DNA of 64,000 nucleotides from Pseudomonadota bacterium (GCA_018821985.1 JAHJKP010000013.1:1-64000), one strand, 5' to 3'. Shown: positions 26,495 through 36,311, counted from the stretch's first letter. Notes: generated from the letters alone by a model not told the origin. A program made the numbers and translations.

Positions 26495-26502
26495 GGAATA
26501 TC

Positions 26503-27723
26503 TTATGTTTTTTGCCGGTGCCCGATACCTTTATTGTATATTGGTATCGCTTTTTGCAGTCTTTTTTTTAACCTGATCCGGTTAAGATAGGTCCTGGGCG
26601 CCCTGGCCACCTCTGCCTTCCCGGTCAGAGCTTTCTCAGGGCTGACCAGCAGGTCGGCCAGATGAATTACCTTCATTCCGGCCCTGGCCAGAAAGGCCGT
26701 GCATCCGGCGCAGTAGGTAATAATCAGATCGTCATCAGCTTCTATCCTGCGCATCTCGACCCAGTTCCGGACCATGTCAGGGTTGATAGCTCCCACTGAA
26801 CCTCCTTCCCCGCAACAGATGGCACGATTTTTGGCATGTCGCATCTCCCTTATCTTCAGGCCAAGGCGGGACAAGATCGACCGCACTGCTTGGTGCACAT
26901 CCTTGTGATCACGCAAAGGGCATGGGTCGTGTATGGTGGTAATACGACCACGCTGAATGGCAGGATGGGTGGGTTCTTTTTTTGTTTCTGCAAAGATCTC
27001 CCAGGCAGTACGGACGGTTAATTTCTGACCATAGCCATGAAAAATTTTGTAGCAGTTGGGGCAGGCCACAATAATATGGCGGACGCCATGCCTGATTAAC
27101 CAGTCTCGCATATCTTCGAACCAGGTCAGGAAGGATTGCTGCCGTCCAAGATCATGGGAGGGTTTATGGCAGCAATCCAGGACCACACCAAGATGCGGAA
27201 TCTGTTCTTTAAGATCTTGATAGATCGACCATGTGGCTTCGGGTCTGGTGCCGGGCAGGGTGCAGCCCGGGAAAAAGACAGTATCGCAGCCAGTCGGCAG
27301 ACCGTACCAGGAAAAGAGCCCGGAACTGCCGCGGCGTTCATATTTGAGGATGGAGGTATAAGGTCTGGATGGAAGCTTGTCGTGGATCACGACTTGCCGG
27401 CGCATCTCCAGAAAAAAATTCCCCGGCGCAATTTTGACTGGACAGACCGCTGCGCATAGATTGCACAGGCTGCATTCAAAGGGATTGATGGCGGAATTAT
27501 CTGTCAGCAAAGACGCGGCAATGTCACCTGGTGCGCCGTTTTTTTGCAGAAATGCACACTGGCTGACACAGGCCTGACAGCGGGTACACTCCTGATGCAC
27601 GGCCTGTGCCTGGTGATGGATGTCGACGGCCAAGGATGGCCTAGTGTCGCGGGTGCCATGGACGGCGCAAGAGCGACCGACGGCCAGGGATGGCTTAGTG
27701 TCTTTGTGCGCAGGTATTTTCAT
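26503..27723 (-). CDS. CCG-domain iron-sulfur oxidoreductase (HdrD/GlpC-like)
   Basis: 406 residues. Two [4Fe-4S] motifs, CTRCQACVSQC (about 47-57) and CSLCNLCAAVCPV (about 80-92), are followed by two CCG domains: FFPGCTLPG...LDCCHKPSHDLG...ACPNCYK and IHDPCPLRD...AICCGEGGSVG...TYCAGCT. This is the HdrD/GlpC/glycolate-oxidase-subunit design that passes electrons to or from a quinone or disulfide. No membrane helix is seen. The N-terminal residues 7-33 (DTKPSLAVGRSC...TRPSLAVD) are encoded by a repeated DNA element and are not part of the family. It is co-transcribed with a rhodanese 18 bases upstream, which suggests a sulfur-linked redox role. Substrate unknown. Confidence 0.82.
   Translation of the reverse strand: MKIPAHKDTKPSLAVGRSCAVHGTRDTRPSLAVDIHHQAQAVHQECTRCQACVSQCAFLQKNGAPGDIAASLLTDNSAINPFECSLCNLCAAVCPVKIAPGNFFLEMRRQVVIHDKLPSRPYTSILKYERRGSSGLFSWYGLPTGCDTVFFPGCTLPGTRPEATWSIYQDLKEQIPHLGVVLDCCHKPSHDLGRQQSFLTWFEDMRDWLIRHGVRHIIVACPNCYKIFHGYGQKLTVRTAWEIFAETKKEPTHPAIQRGRITTIHDPCPLRDHKDVHQAVRSILSRLGLKIREMRHAKNRAICCGEGGSVGAINPDMVRNWVEMRRIEADDDLIITYCAGCTAFLARAGMKVIHLADLLVSPEKALTGKAEVARAPRTYLNRIRLKKRLQKAIPIYNKGIGHRQKT
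27624..27702. repeat. Small dispersed element in a coding sequence, copy 1
   Basis: The 79-bp element starts and ends with a 25-bp direct repeat (27624-27648 and 27678-27702, 23 of 25 identical). It lies in frame at the N-terminus of the iron-sulfur gene. Its central part matches 52471-52529 inside tatD. It reads open on both strands, as expected for an element tolerated within proteins. Confidence 0.75.
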
Positions 27724-27741
27724 GGAAGAGAAAATTTGTTT

Positions 27742-28164
27742 TTAGCGGCTCACCAGCATCTCTTTGTGAGGCCATTTCCCAATACCGCCTTCAAGAATAA
27801 AGAGTTTTTCCTCAGGAATTCCCTGGGCCTTGAGATAACTGTAACATCTTTTTGCGCCCCCGCCACCCCGTGGACAGATCACTACTACATCGGTGCCTGC
27901 TTTTTTGGCGGCGGCAACTGCCGGGTCAATCATCCTCTGCTGTTCTTCTGTCTCTACTGGAAAGGCGTTGGTTTCGATGGAATCTTTAAAATGATGGAGC
28001 GAGAATTCATCCTTGACCTGGATATCGACCAGAACCATGGCCTTGCCGGAATCAAGCCACTGCTTGAAATCTTCAGCCTTGACGTAGTTGAATGTTTCAA
28101 ACAGGGCCGCCATATTGAGCAGCCCGATTACCAGTACAACCAGGACTGCAATTCGTTTCTTCAT
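27742..28164 (-). CDS. Exported or membrane-anchored rhodanese-like sulfurtransferase
   Basis: 140 residues with an N-terminal hydrophobic segment (about 5-22, RIAVLVVLVIGLLNMAALF), which is either an uncleaved anchor or a signal peptide, and one rhodanese domain. Features are MVLVDIQVKDEFSLHHF, the active-site loop VVICPRGGGGAKRCYSYLK (catalytic Cys near 98) and LEGGIGKWP. The loop is longer and Gly-rich compared with the usual C-X4-R. It precedes the CCG iron-sulfur gene by 18 bases. It probably handles persulfide sulfur in the periplasm. Confidence 0.85.
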   Translation of the reverse strand: MKKRIAVLVVLVIGLLNMAALFETFNYVKAEDFKQWLDSGKAMVLVDIQVKDEFSLHHFKDSIETNAFPVETEEQQRMIDPAVAAAKKAGTDVVVICPRGGGGAKRCYSYLKAQGIPEEKLFILEGGIGKWPHKEMLVSR

Positions 28165-28384
28165 GCTCTTTTCTCCTTGTTCATTTTGTTTATTGGCAAA
28201 TAACCAGATATAATAGTGGAGACTAAATAATAGAAAGATCCTAATATGTAAAATAGGAAATTTCTATGAAGTCTGGTCGTGGTATCGGCTGCGGTTGCCT
28301 TCTAGGCTTTAGTAAAATGGTAGTGTCGCGGTGATCTATATGATACCATCAAGGAAGGTGTTAAGAGGAAAATGAATAATTAAA

Positions 28385-29069
28385 TTGGCAGAGGGAAATT
28401 TTTTTCCTGCCGCTCGAGATGAGAGAGCTATGGTTATTATGACTTTTGCAGGAAGCGTAGCGGATTATCGAGCCATTGAAAAGACCTTGCACGCCTTTGA
28501 TGAGATGATACGGAAGGTCTCAGCAGTGGATGCTTCCGAGGAAGTCTCTTTGGGCCGTGAGATTGCGCCAAGGTGGGTTTAAGCAGGGAGGATCTGGATA
28601 ACCTCTTTGCACGTTGGGCGGGTGTCCCCCTGACCCGGTTCCTGCACTGTCTGAGCTTGAGTCAAATCAGGAAGAGGTTAGTGGAGACCAGAAGCCTGCT
28701 GGCGGCTTCTCTAGTGCCAGAACCTTCCGAGACTGGCAGTTTTATGGTGGAGCGGATATTCGCGCCCGCCGGGGTTTTCTCCCCGGAACCTTTGCCTCTA
28801 CTCCTCAAAGGAACAGGATATTCAGCTCAGGGTCTGGCAGACACTGCTTTTTCTCCCCGGAGGTGCCATTAATCAGTTATCAGGATCTGGCCGTACGCCT
28901 GGGACATCCCACCGCCTGCCGGGCCGTGGCCGGTGCGGTTGCCGCTAATCCTATAAGCTATTTGATCCCCTGTCACCGGGTGATCCGGAAATCGGGGGAG
29001 ATTCATAACTATCGCTGGGGGCACATTCGGAAAAAGGCCATGCTGGGCAGGGAGTCCTCTCGTCCTTGA
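28385..29069 (+). pseudogene. ada: Degraded Ada-type methylated-DNA repair gene
   Basis: Fragments of one gene lie in different frames. An N-terminal piece (VADYRAIEKTLHAFDEMIRK, near 28460-28560) resembles the region ahead of the Ada AraC-type helix-turn-helix. From about 28573 another frame continues GLSREDLDNLFARWAGVPLTRFLHC, the helix-turn-helix. From about 28860 a third frame gives the methyltransferase end LISYQDLAVRLGHPTACRAV with the active site IPCHRVIRKSGE. The middle (about 28700-28860) is too short for the normal methyltransferase start, so there is a deletion as well as frameshifts. It would not make a working protein. Confidence 0.75.
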
Positions 29070-29119
29070 GATTCTATTTTGCTTATGGTTACCAGTTTGT
29101 ATGAGAAAATGATCCGCTG

Positions 29120-31231
29120 TCAGCGGGGAAAGGCGCCGGCAACACCGCCGTCAACGGGCAGGGTGGCGCCGGTGGTAGGGGTAAGGCCTGAGGCAAAAAA
29201 GACCACCCCGTTGCCCACATGGTCGGCCAGGACCTCGGTCTTAAGGAGATTGCGGTTCCGGTAGTACTCTTTCAGCCCCTCCGGGTCGAGATTGCGGGAT
29301 CGCATCCGGTCAGGGCCGACCACATCCCAGAGTCCGGAGGAGATACCGTGATCGTCGAAGATCCCGTCGGCGTTGATCATGTTGACCCGGGTGCCGATCT
29401 CGGCCAGTTCCAAGGCCGCAATCTTGCCCAGCTGGTGAGCCCCGGCCTTGGAGGCCGAATAGGCACCAAAGGCGGCACCGGGGGCAAAGACGTTTTTGGA
29501 ACTGTTGATGATGATCTGAGCGGGAATGTGTCCGGTTCGTGCCTGTCGTTTAAAGATGGGGATGGCAGCCTTGATCACCTGGAAAACTCCCAGCAGGTTG
29601 ACATCAAGTACCTTTCTAAAGGTTGATTCGTCAAGATCGGCCAGAGTGGCTACATGGGCCAGGCCGGCATTGGGCACCAGGATATCCAGTCCGCCGCAGC
29701 AGAGGATGATCTGCTCCAGGCCCTGGCGTACGGAGGCGCTGTCGGTTACATCCATGGTGATCCCGCTTATCCGAGCTGGATCAAACTCCAGGGCCAGCAG
29801 CTCACAGACCTTGTCCAGGCGCTTGCGGTCAATGTCTGTGAGAAAAACACTGGCCCCGGCAGCCAGGAGTTTACGGCCAATACCGCAGGCAATAGCCCCC
29901 CCTCCTCCCGTCACCAGGGCGCTGCGCCCGGCCAGAGGCAAGGGGCGTCCTTTCTGCAGTTTGGCCTGTTCCAGACTCCAGTACTCCATGTCAAAGATAT
30001 GTTCTTCGGCCAGCTCCTGATAGGGGGCAATGGCGGCACCGAGCGTCTTGGCCAGCAGGGTGTGTTCCGCAATATCGGCGGCGATGGCGGCAGCTTTTTC
30101 AGTGACTCCGGCAGTGATAATGCCCAGGCCCGGAATCAGGATGACCCTGGGTTTCGGATCAAGAAGGGTTCGTGTCACTTGTCTGGCTGTGACCTGGGAA
30201 TGAAAATTATGAATATAGTTCTGTTCATAGGCAGCCATGGCCTCAGAAATGGCCTGGGCCGCCTGATCTTCATCATGGCCTTGCAGATCAAGCCAGAGCG
30301 GATAATTTTTGGTCCGGATTACATGATCCGGGGTGAGAACGCCGGTGGTGGTAAAAATTGTCTGACCATCGTTTCTGTTGAGACAGCACTGGATAACTTC
30401 ACTGTCGCGTACGTGCAGGAGAAAGGGAGGGGTATTGCCAGGGCTAACGGGATCAATGGTCAGCGCGCCACGCAGCAGGGGCAGGATTATTGTGGGGTCG
30501 AGCCGTGAATGGATGCTGCTTGCCGGTTTCGCTTTTTTTACGACTTGATTGGCCTGAAGATACTCTTCCGCCAGGGTGACGTAGTGGATCATACGACCGT
30601 AGGCAAGCTCGGCGTCATCAGCAAAGGTGAAGATCCCGTGGTTGCGCAGGATGATGGCTTCAATGTCAGGTCGACTCTCGAAGCACTCGGCAATCACCTG
30701 TGCCAGCGGGAAACCCGGCATAGTCCAGGGGAGAATGGCAATCTTCTCCCCCAGGATACTTTTCAGGAGTGGCTCCGGGTCTGCCATATTGGTCAGGGTG
30801 ACGATGGCATCGGCATGGGTATGGTCGATAAAACGGTGGGGAAGAAAGGCATGTACCAGGGTCTCAATCGATGGGTTGGGGGCACTGCTGTCCAGCATGT
30901 GGGTCTTGAACTGATTGACCATCTCTTCATCAGAGAGTGTTGTGAGTGTCCGCAGGCGACGCAGATAATTCAGGTCAAGAGCCGGAAAGCCCTGGGGCTC
31001 AATGGTTGCCAGATCCCAGCCGCTGCCTTTGATGAAGAGCATGTCTGTCTGGTCACCAAGCAACGTTGTCACCGTGGCCTTGACCGAGGTGTTACCGCCA
31101 CCATGCAGGACCAGGGATGTCTCCCGGCCGATCAGGCGGGAGGTGTAAACGCGTAATGCCAGGTCTGAATGACAATGGGGATGTGTGGAGATAAAGTTCC
31201 GGGCATCATTGCTGTTGTATTGGTTGTTCAT
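29120..31231 (-). CDS. Bifunctional class II aldolase / short-chain dehydrogenase (RhaD-like)
   Basis: 703 residues with two enzymes in one chain. Residues about 20-260 form a class II aldolase/adducin domain with metal-binding histidines (SIETLVHAFLPHRFIDHTHA) and LVLHGGGNTSVK. Residues about 435-700 form a short-chain dehydrogenase with the nucleotide loop LVTGGGGAIACGIGRKLL, the catalytic Ser region IINSSKNV and YSASKAGAHQLGK. This is the rhamnulose-phosphate aldolase/alcohol dehydrogenase type, which splits a sugar phosphate and reduces the aldehyde. No rhamnose genes are nearby, so the true substrate is uncertain. Confidence 0.87.
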   Translation of the reverse strand: MNNQYNSNDARNFISTHPHCHSDLALRVYTSRLIGRETSLVLHGGGNTSVKATVTTLLGDQTDMLFIKGSGWDLATIEPQGFPALDLNYLRRLRTLTTLSDEEMVNQFKTHMLDSSAPNPSIETLVHAFLPHRFIDHTHADAIVTLTNMADPEPLLKSILGEKIAILPWTMPGFPLAQVIAECFESRPDIEAIILRNHGIFTFADDAELAYGRMIHYVTLAEEYLQANQVVKKAKPASSIHSRLDPTIILPLLRGALTIDPVSPGNTPPFLLHVRDSEVIQCCLNRNDGQTIFTTTGVLTPDHVIRTKNYPLWLDLQGHDEDQAAQAISEAMAAYEQNYIHNFHSQVTARQVTRTLLDPKPRVILIPGLGIITAGVTEKAAAIAADIAEHTLLAKTLGAAIAPYQELAEEHIFDMEYWSLEQAKLQKGRPLPLAGRSALVTGGGGAIACGIGRKLLAAGASVFLTDIDRKRLDKVCELLALEFDPARISGITMDVTDSASVRQGLEQIILCCGGLDILVPNAGLAHVATLADLDESTFRKVLDVNLLGVFQVIKAAIPIFKRQARTGHIPAQIIINSSKNVFAPGAAFGAYSASKAGAHQLGKIAALELAEIGTRVNMINADGIFDDHGISSGLWDVVGPDRMRSRNLDPEGLKEYYRNRNLLKTEVLADHVGNGVVFFASGLTPTTGATLPVDGGVAGAFPR

Positions 31232-31261
31232 TTGTCTACTGATCCTCTTGGCCTTCGTAAG

Positions 31262-31969
31262 TTATCGGCCAAGAGTGTGCATCTCCTGCATGATTGCTCC
31301 GAACATTGATTCGTATTGAGGGATGGCCTTGCGGAGGATGAGGGCGAGTTGTGCCAGATCCTGGTCATTGACCACAAGATTAGCAGAACAGGCAAGGGCC
31401 TGCAGGTCATACAGGGTATGAAATTCAGGACCGATGAGCATGTAAAAAATATAACGGCGCTTGTTCATATTCATGGCGCGCATGAACTGATGAAAGGGAC
31501 CGTTTTCCAGAGAGTCACCTTCATAGTGAGAGTGGAGAATAACTGCGGCGTAGGTAGCGAACTGCATTTTTTCCATGGCTTCTTCTGCAGAATAAACAAA
31601 AGAGGGTTGGTAGCCCAAGGCCTCCATGGCCTCAGTTACCAGGTGGAAATTGGGAGAGTCGGGCATCAGAATGAGCGCCTTGGGGACATCTTCGACAACT
31701 CCTTTTGCCTCAAATGAACTGGTGTCCAGGCCCGATAGATCAGGCGGCGCGGGTGGTGTAACCTGCTGACTTTTGCTCTGTGGCCGTGGAGAAGCAGCTG
31801 TTCCTGAGGGTGTTTCAGAGGCCAGCATTCCGCTATCAAGCAGAATCGCCCCCCCGCATTGAGGACAGTTGATACGGATGGATTTACCCGGGCTGAGCAG
31901 TCTGAGGCTGTCTTCAATCTTGGGGCTGAGTTTGAGCTTTTTCCGGCAATGGGGGCAGTCTGTTATCAT
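31262..31969 (-). CDS. Zinc-ribbon protein with degenerate receiver-like domain
   Basis: 235 residues from the ATG at 31969, which has GGAAAAGAGA upstream. The N-terminus has two CxxC pairs, DCPHCRKKLKLSP and INCPQCGGAILL, typical of a zinc ribbon. A Pro/Ser/Gln-rich linker follows (about 55-90). The C-terminal half (PKALILMPDSPNFHLVTEAM, QFATYAAVILHSH) looks like a CheY-type fold in which the usual acidic pocket and acceptor Asp are absent. It sits 102 bases downstream of a PilT-type ATPase on the same strand. Function unknown; a link to type IV pili or gliding is only suggested by context. Confidence 0.65.
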   Translation of the reverse strand: MITDCPHCRKKLKLSPKIEDSLRLLSPGKSIRINCPQCGGAILLDSGMLASETPSGTAASPRPQSKSQQVTPPAPPDLSGLDTSSFEAKGVVEDVPKALILMPDSPNFHLVTEAMEALGYQPSFVYSAEEAMEKMQFATYAAVILHSHYEGDSLENGPFHQFMRAMNMNKRRYIFYMLIGPEFHTLYDLQALACSANLVVNDQDLAQLALILRKAIPQYESMFGAIMQEMHTLGR

Positions 31970-32071
31970 GGGTGTCGTCTCTTTTCCGGTTGTTGATTGG
32001 TAACCGTTCAGATTGATCAATCTGCAGGTGTTTAGTGTCTGCAGTTTAAATACTCTGCGCAGTCCAGGTCT

Positions 32072-33244
32072 TTACCAGCGTCGATCTTGTTCTTCCTCTT
32101 CCATGGCAAGTCCGGAGAGGGTGGAGGTTGCCTCGCCGCGTGCAGCCTTTATGGTGTCCACTTTTCTTGCGATCTCGGTACGTTGGGTGCAGTAGTACAT
32201 GGCTGTCTTTTCGGTGATAATGCCCTGTTCATAAAGTTCAATAATATGTTGATCAAAGGTGCGCATACCGACGGAGGAGCCGGCTTCAATGACCTTGTAA
32301 AACGTTTTTTCATCTCCTCGTTCGCCATGGAGAATCAGATCCTTGACCCGCAGACTGGTGCAGAGGACCTCGATAGCGGCTATTCGTCCTCCTGTGACCC
32401 TTGGCACTAAGCGTTGCCCGACCACCCAGCGTAAGGTGTCAATCAATCGATTACGGATCTGTGGCTGTTCTTCCAGATCATAAAAACCGAGGATACGATT
32501 AATGGCCTGACCGGCGTCAATGGTGTGCAGAGTCGAGAAGACAAGATGGCCGGTTTCTGCGGCGGCAATAGCAGTTTCCAGGGTCTCCCGGTCACGCATC
32601 TCGCCCACCAGAATAACCTTGGGGGCCTGGCGCAGGGCGGCGCGTACGCCTGAGGCAAAGGAATCGAAGTCTTTGCCTAGCTCGCGTTGATTGAAGGTGG
32701 CCTTCTCTTGCGGATGGACATATTCAATGGGGTCCTCCAGAGTGACCACATGTACCTGCCGTTCATGATTGATCTTGTGCAACAGGGCGGCAAGGGAGGT
32801 GGTTTTACCGCTGCCGGTGGCTCCGGTAAAGAGGACTAGCCCGTTTGCCTCACTGGCGATTTTATGGAAGATCTCAGGAAATTCCATGCCTTCGATGGTG
32901 GGGATAGTGGTTTCAAGTTTTCGCAGGACAATGGAGTAGCAGCCTTTCTGGGAGAAGATATTGACCCGGAAACGGGCCTCATCCCCAAGGGAGTAGGAAA
33001 GGTCACAGGAACCGGTGTGCAGCAGGTCTGCCAGGAGTCGTTTATCATTCCCAATCAGATTCAGGGCGAAGACCTCGGTCTGAAAAGGAGTGAGATTGAG
33101 TACTTGCGGCTGCACCTGTACAGGCATGAGTATGCCGGCGGCCTCCACCTGTAAGGGCTTGCCAACTGTCAGGTTCAGGTCCGAAATATTCGGATAGGAT
33201 CTGAGCATTGCTGTGATCCAGTAATCGATCTCTGATTGTTTCAT
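32072..33244 (-). CDS. PilT/PilU-type twitching-motility ATPase
   Basis: 390 residues from the ATG at 33244, with AGGAGA upstream. It belongs to the type IV pilus retraction ATPase family. Motifs: Walker A GATGSGKTTS, Asp box HVVTLEDPIEYVH, Walker B VILVGEMRDRET, His box HLVFSTLHTIDA. The N-terminal PAS-like domain carries LTVGKPLQVEAAG. The length and acidic C-terminal tail (AMEEEEQDRRW) are closer to PilU-like paralogues than to minimal PilT. No other pilus genes lie here. Confidence 0.88.
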   Translation of the reverse strand: MKQSEIDYWITAMLRSYPNISDLNLTVGKPLQVEAAGILMPVQVQPQVLNLTPFQTEVFALNLIGNDKRLLADLLHTGSCDLSYSLGDEARFRVNIFSQKGCYSIVLRKLETTIPTIEGMEFPEIFHKIASEANGLVLFTGATGSGKTTSLAALLHKINHERQVHVVTLEDPIEYVHPQEKATFNQRELGKDFDSFASGVRAALRQAPKVILVGEMRDRETLETAIAAAETGHLVFSTLHTIDAGQAINRILGFYDLEEQPQIRNRLIDTLRWVVGQRLVPRVTGGRIAAIEVLCTSLRVKDLILHGERGDEKTFYKVIEAGSSVGMRTFDQHIIELYEQGIITEKTAMYYCTQRTEIARKVDTIKAARGEATSTLSGLAMEEEEQDRRW

Positions 33245-33460
33245 GGGTGTTCTCCTGAAAAAAGGTGCAAACGAACTTATTTTCATAGTATATTGGCATA
33301 AAAGTAACAAGAGATTCAAATGTTTTTTGGGTGTCGGGGTAAAATAACTTTTCCCCTTCCGATTCTTTCGCAATGACTCCTGATACCGTTTTTGTCATGC
33401 AGATGACTAGGTCCTGTCGGTTTGATGGTGTATTGATTCTTCTCTACCAGGTGAAATACG

Positions 33461-35308
33461 ATGGCAATTCCATTACGCAGTGCGACAACAACCGTTGGTC
33501 GCCGGATGGCCGGAGCCCGCAGTCTCTGGCGGGCCAATGGCATGACCGAAGAACAGTTTGGCCGGCCGATCATCGGTATCGTTAATTCTTTTACCCAGTT
33601 TGTTCCCGGGCATGTGCATCTCCATGAGATTGGCCAGAAAATCAAAAAACAGATCGCCGAATTAGGATGTTTTGCGGCTGAGTTCAATACTATTGCCATA
33701 GATGACGGGATCGCCATGGGCCATGCCGGGATGCTCTATTCCCTGCCTTCGCGGGAGCTGATTGCCGACAGCGTTGAGTATATGTGCAACGCCCACACGG
33801 TGGATGCTATTATCTGTATCAGCAACTGTGACAAGATCACTCCCGGGATGCTTATGGCTGCCATGCGGCTCAATATCCCCGCCATTTTTGTCTCAGGCGG
33901 ACCCATGGAGGCGGGTGTTGATGGTGACAAACGCTATGACCTGGTTGATGCCATGGTCATGGCGGCAGACCAGGCGGTCTCGGATGCGGAGGTGGATGTG
34001 GTTGAACGCTGCGCCTGTCCCACCTGCGGATCGTGCTCCGGGATGTTTACGGCCAACTCCATGAATTGTCTCAATGAGGCGTTAGGTCTGGCCTTGCCCG
34101 GTAACGGCACCGTGGTGGCCACTCATGACAGTCGTACCGGGCTCTTTGTCCGGGCGGCAGAGCGGATTGTGGAGATGGCCTCTGCCTGGTATGAGCGGGA
34201 GGACGCCACTGTCCTGCCCCGGACCATTGCCAGCCGTGCTTCCTTTTTGAATGCCATGACCCTTGATATTGCCATGGGCGGATCCACCAATACGGTGCTC
34301 CATCTGCTGGCTATTGCCCATGCTGCTGAGGTGGATTTCAGCATGAAGGACATTGATGCCCTGTCGCGTAAGGTGCCTAATCTGTGCAAGGTGGCCCCGT
34401 CCTCCCATTATCATATGGAGGATGTGAACCGGGCCGGCGGGATCATGGGAATTCTGGGTGAGTTGGCCCGAGCCGGACTGATTGACGCCTCAGTCTGCAG
34501 GGTTGATGCGCCGACACTTGCGGAAACAATGCAGCTCTGGGATATTGGAGGCGGCACCGCAGGTGAGGCGGCAAAACAGCTCTATCTGAGCGCCCCCGCC
34601 TCTGCCGGTCGTAATCTGGTAATGGGCTCCCAGAAAACCATGTACGCGGAGCCGGATCTTGACCGGACCAAGGGTTGTATCCGCGGTGTGGCCCATTGTT
34701 ACAGTAAGGAGGGGGGATTAGCGGTCCTCTATGGCAACATTGCCGACAAGGGATGTATCGTCAAGACTGCCGGGGTTGATCCCTCCATCTTTCATTTTAC
34801 CGGTACCGCCAGGGTCTTCTCCTCGCAGGAGACGGCCTGTGATGCCATTCTGGATGGGGTGATCAAGGCGGGGGACGTGGTGATCATTCGCTATGAAGGG
34901 CCGAAAGGAGGGCCGGGGATGCAGGAAATGTTGTACCCCACCTCCTACCTTAAATCAGTCCATCTGGGCAAGGAATGCGCTCTGGTCACTGATGGTCGTT
35001 TCTCCGGCGGTACTTCAGGGCTGTCGATCGGTCATGTCTCACCCGAGGCTGCAGCCGGCGGGGCAATCGGTCTGGTTGTTGATGGGGATATCATCGATAT
35101 TAATATTCCGGAGCGGAGCATCAAGGTCATGGTCTCTGAGCAGGAACTTGCCGAGAGAAGAGAGCAGGAAGAACAGAAGGGACGTCGGGCCTTTCAGCCG
35201 ACAGACCGCGACCGGAAAGTGTCGACAGCACTGCGAGCCTATGCCCTGTTTGCGGCCTCGGCAGATAAAGGAGCAGTGCGGATCTTACCCGAAGAAGAGA
35301 GTGTGTAG
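33461..35308 (+). CDS. ilvD: Dihydroxy-acid dehydratase
   Basis: A 615-residue enzyme of valine, leucine and isoleucine synthesis that dehydrates 2,3-dihydroxy acids with an iron-sulfur cluster. Conserved features: [15 protein letters not shown], Cys123 in [11 protein letters not shown], the cluster and metal region [17 protein letters not shown], and near the end [17 protein letters not shown] and [18 protein letters not shown]. The sequence is very close to the classical E. coli-type enzyme and full length. It is monocistronic, preceded by AGGTG and followed by a convergent LysR gene. Confidence 0.97.
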   Translation: MAIPLRSATTTVGRRMAGARSLWRANGMTEEQFGRPIIGIVNSFTQFVPGHVHLHEIGQKIKKQIAELGCFAAEFNTIAIDDGIAMGHAGMLYSLPSRELIADSVEYMCNAHTVDAIICISNCDKITPGMLMAAMRLNIPAIFVSGGPMEAGVDGDKRYDLVDAMVMAADQAVSDAEVDVVERCACPTCGSCSGMFTANSMNCLNEALGLALPGNGTVVATHDSRTGLFVRAAERIVEMASAWYEREDATVLPRTIASRASFLNAMTLDIAMGGSTNTVLHLLAIAHAAEVDFSMKDIDALSRKVPNLCKVAPSSHYHMEDVNRAGGIMGILGELARAGLIDASVCRVDAPTLAETMQLWDIGGGTAGEAAKQLYLSAPASAGRNLVMGSQKTMYAEPDLDRTKGCIRGVAHCYSKEGGLAVLYGNIADKGCIVKTAGVDPSIFHFTGTARVFSSQETACDAILDGVIKAGDVVIIRYEGPKGGPGMQEMLYPTSYLKSVHLGKECALVTDGRFSGGTSGLSIGHVSPEAAAGGAIGLVVDGDIIDINIPERSIKVMVSEQELAERREQEEQKGRRAFQPTDRDRKVSTALRAYALFAASADKGAVRILPEEESV

Positions 35309-35319
35309 GCAGCTCTTTT

Positions 35320-36228
35320 TTACGTCTCTGCGTTTTGGTCTCCGGCCCCGGTCAGAGTCTTGATAAAGGCCGTGCACAGAGGTGACAGGGTCTGGTTTTT
35401 TCGGGTGACCATATAAAAAGGACGGATCATCTTGACTCCCTCAATGGCGACTTCCACCAGGCTGCCATGGGCAATATCATCCTTGACGGCCTGGGAGGAG
35501 AGGATGGAGACGCCGATAGAGGCCTTAATCGATTGCCGTATCGCCTCGGTGGTGCCCATCTCCGCCACCACATTCAGGTGGGCCGGATTCAGGCCATGCT
35601 GCTCCAGAATTCGACCTAGAGCGCGCCTCGTCCCTGAGGAGTGATCACGCATGAGGAAAGGTTCTTCGGTCAGTTGCTGCAGAGTAATCTGCGGTTGTTT
35701 GGCCCAGGGATGATCGGCGGCCACGGTCAGGATGAGTTCATCGCTGAAGATCTCCTGCCAGATGAGACCATTTTCCCGCCATTGTGCCCCCAGGATTCCC
35801 ATTTCAAGTTCACCGGACAGGATTTCATTGGCAACAGTTCTGGAGCCGGCGATGCGAAGGGTTATGGTGATATCTGGATAGATCTTCTTGAAGGCACCAA
35901 TCTTTTTCGGCAGGATGTAGGCGCCGGGAATGGTGCCGGCGCCTATGGCCATTCGTCCGGCCAGATTTCCCGAATAGTGTCCCAGGGCCTCTAATGCCTC
36001 CTGTTGCAGGCGGAGCATCTTTCTGGCGTACCCATAGAGAATATTGCCGGCCCCAGAGGCTCTGATCTCGCGGCCAAGCCGGTTTATCAGCCGTTGTCCA
36101 ATTTCCTGTTCCAAGGCCCGGATATGTTCACTGATTGTCGGCTGGGACAGAAACATAGCCTCCGCAGCCCTGGTGAAACTTTTTAATTCAATGACCTTGC
36201 AATAGACGGCGAGTTTATGGAGATCCAT
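35320..36228 (-). CDS. LysR-family transcriptional regulator
   Basis: 302 residues: an N-terminal helix-turn-helix (about 1-60, LKSFTRAAEAMFLSQPTISEHIRALE) and a LysR effector domain (about 90-295) with AIGAGTIPGAYILPKKIGAF, ELEMGILGA and IKASIGVSILSS. The effector domain resembles the CysB/CbbR side of the family. It is divergent from yedF with a 172-base gap containing an ATAGA-N5-TCTAT dyad. It may control yedF and itself. The effector is unknown; a sulfur or selenium compound is a guess from the neighbour. Confidence 0.9.
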   Translation of the reverse strand: MDLHKLAVYCKVIELKSFTRAAEAMFLSQPTISEHIRALEQEIGQRLINRLGREIRASGAGNILYGYARKMLRLQQEALEALGHYSGNLAGRMAIGAGTIPGAYILPKKIGAFKKIYPDITITLRIAGSRTVANEILSGELEMGILGAQWRENGLIWQEIFSDELILTVAADHPWAKQPQITLQQLTEEPFLMRDHSSGTRRALGRILEQHGLNPAHLNVVAEMGTTEAIRQSIKASIGVSILSSQAVKDDIAHGSLVEVAIEGVKMIRPFYMVTRKNQTLSPLCTAFIKTLTGAGDQNAET

Positions 36229-36311
36229 GCTCTTTATCTCTGATTTTCAGGTTAAGGGACTATCTTTTGAGTATGCTTATATTTATTTTTACCATAAACG
36301 CTGCCCGCTGG

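Noticed and set aside
31316-33154. Plus-strand frames opposite the zinc-ribbon and PilT genes
   Set aside because: Antisense shadows of genes with clear family motifs.
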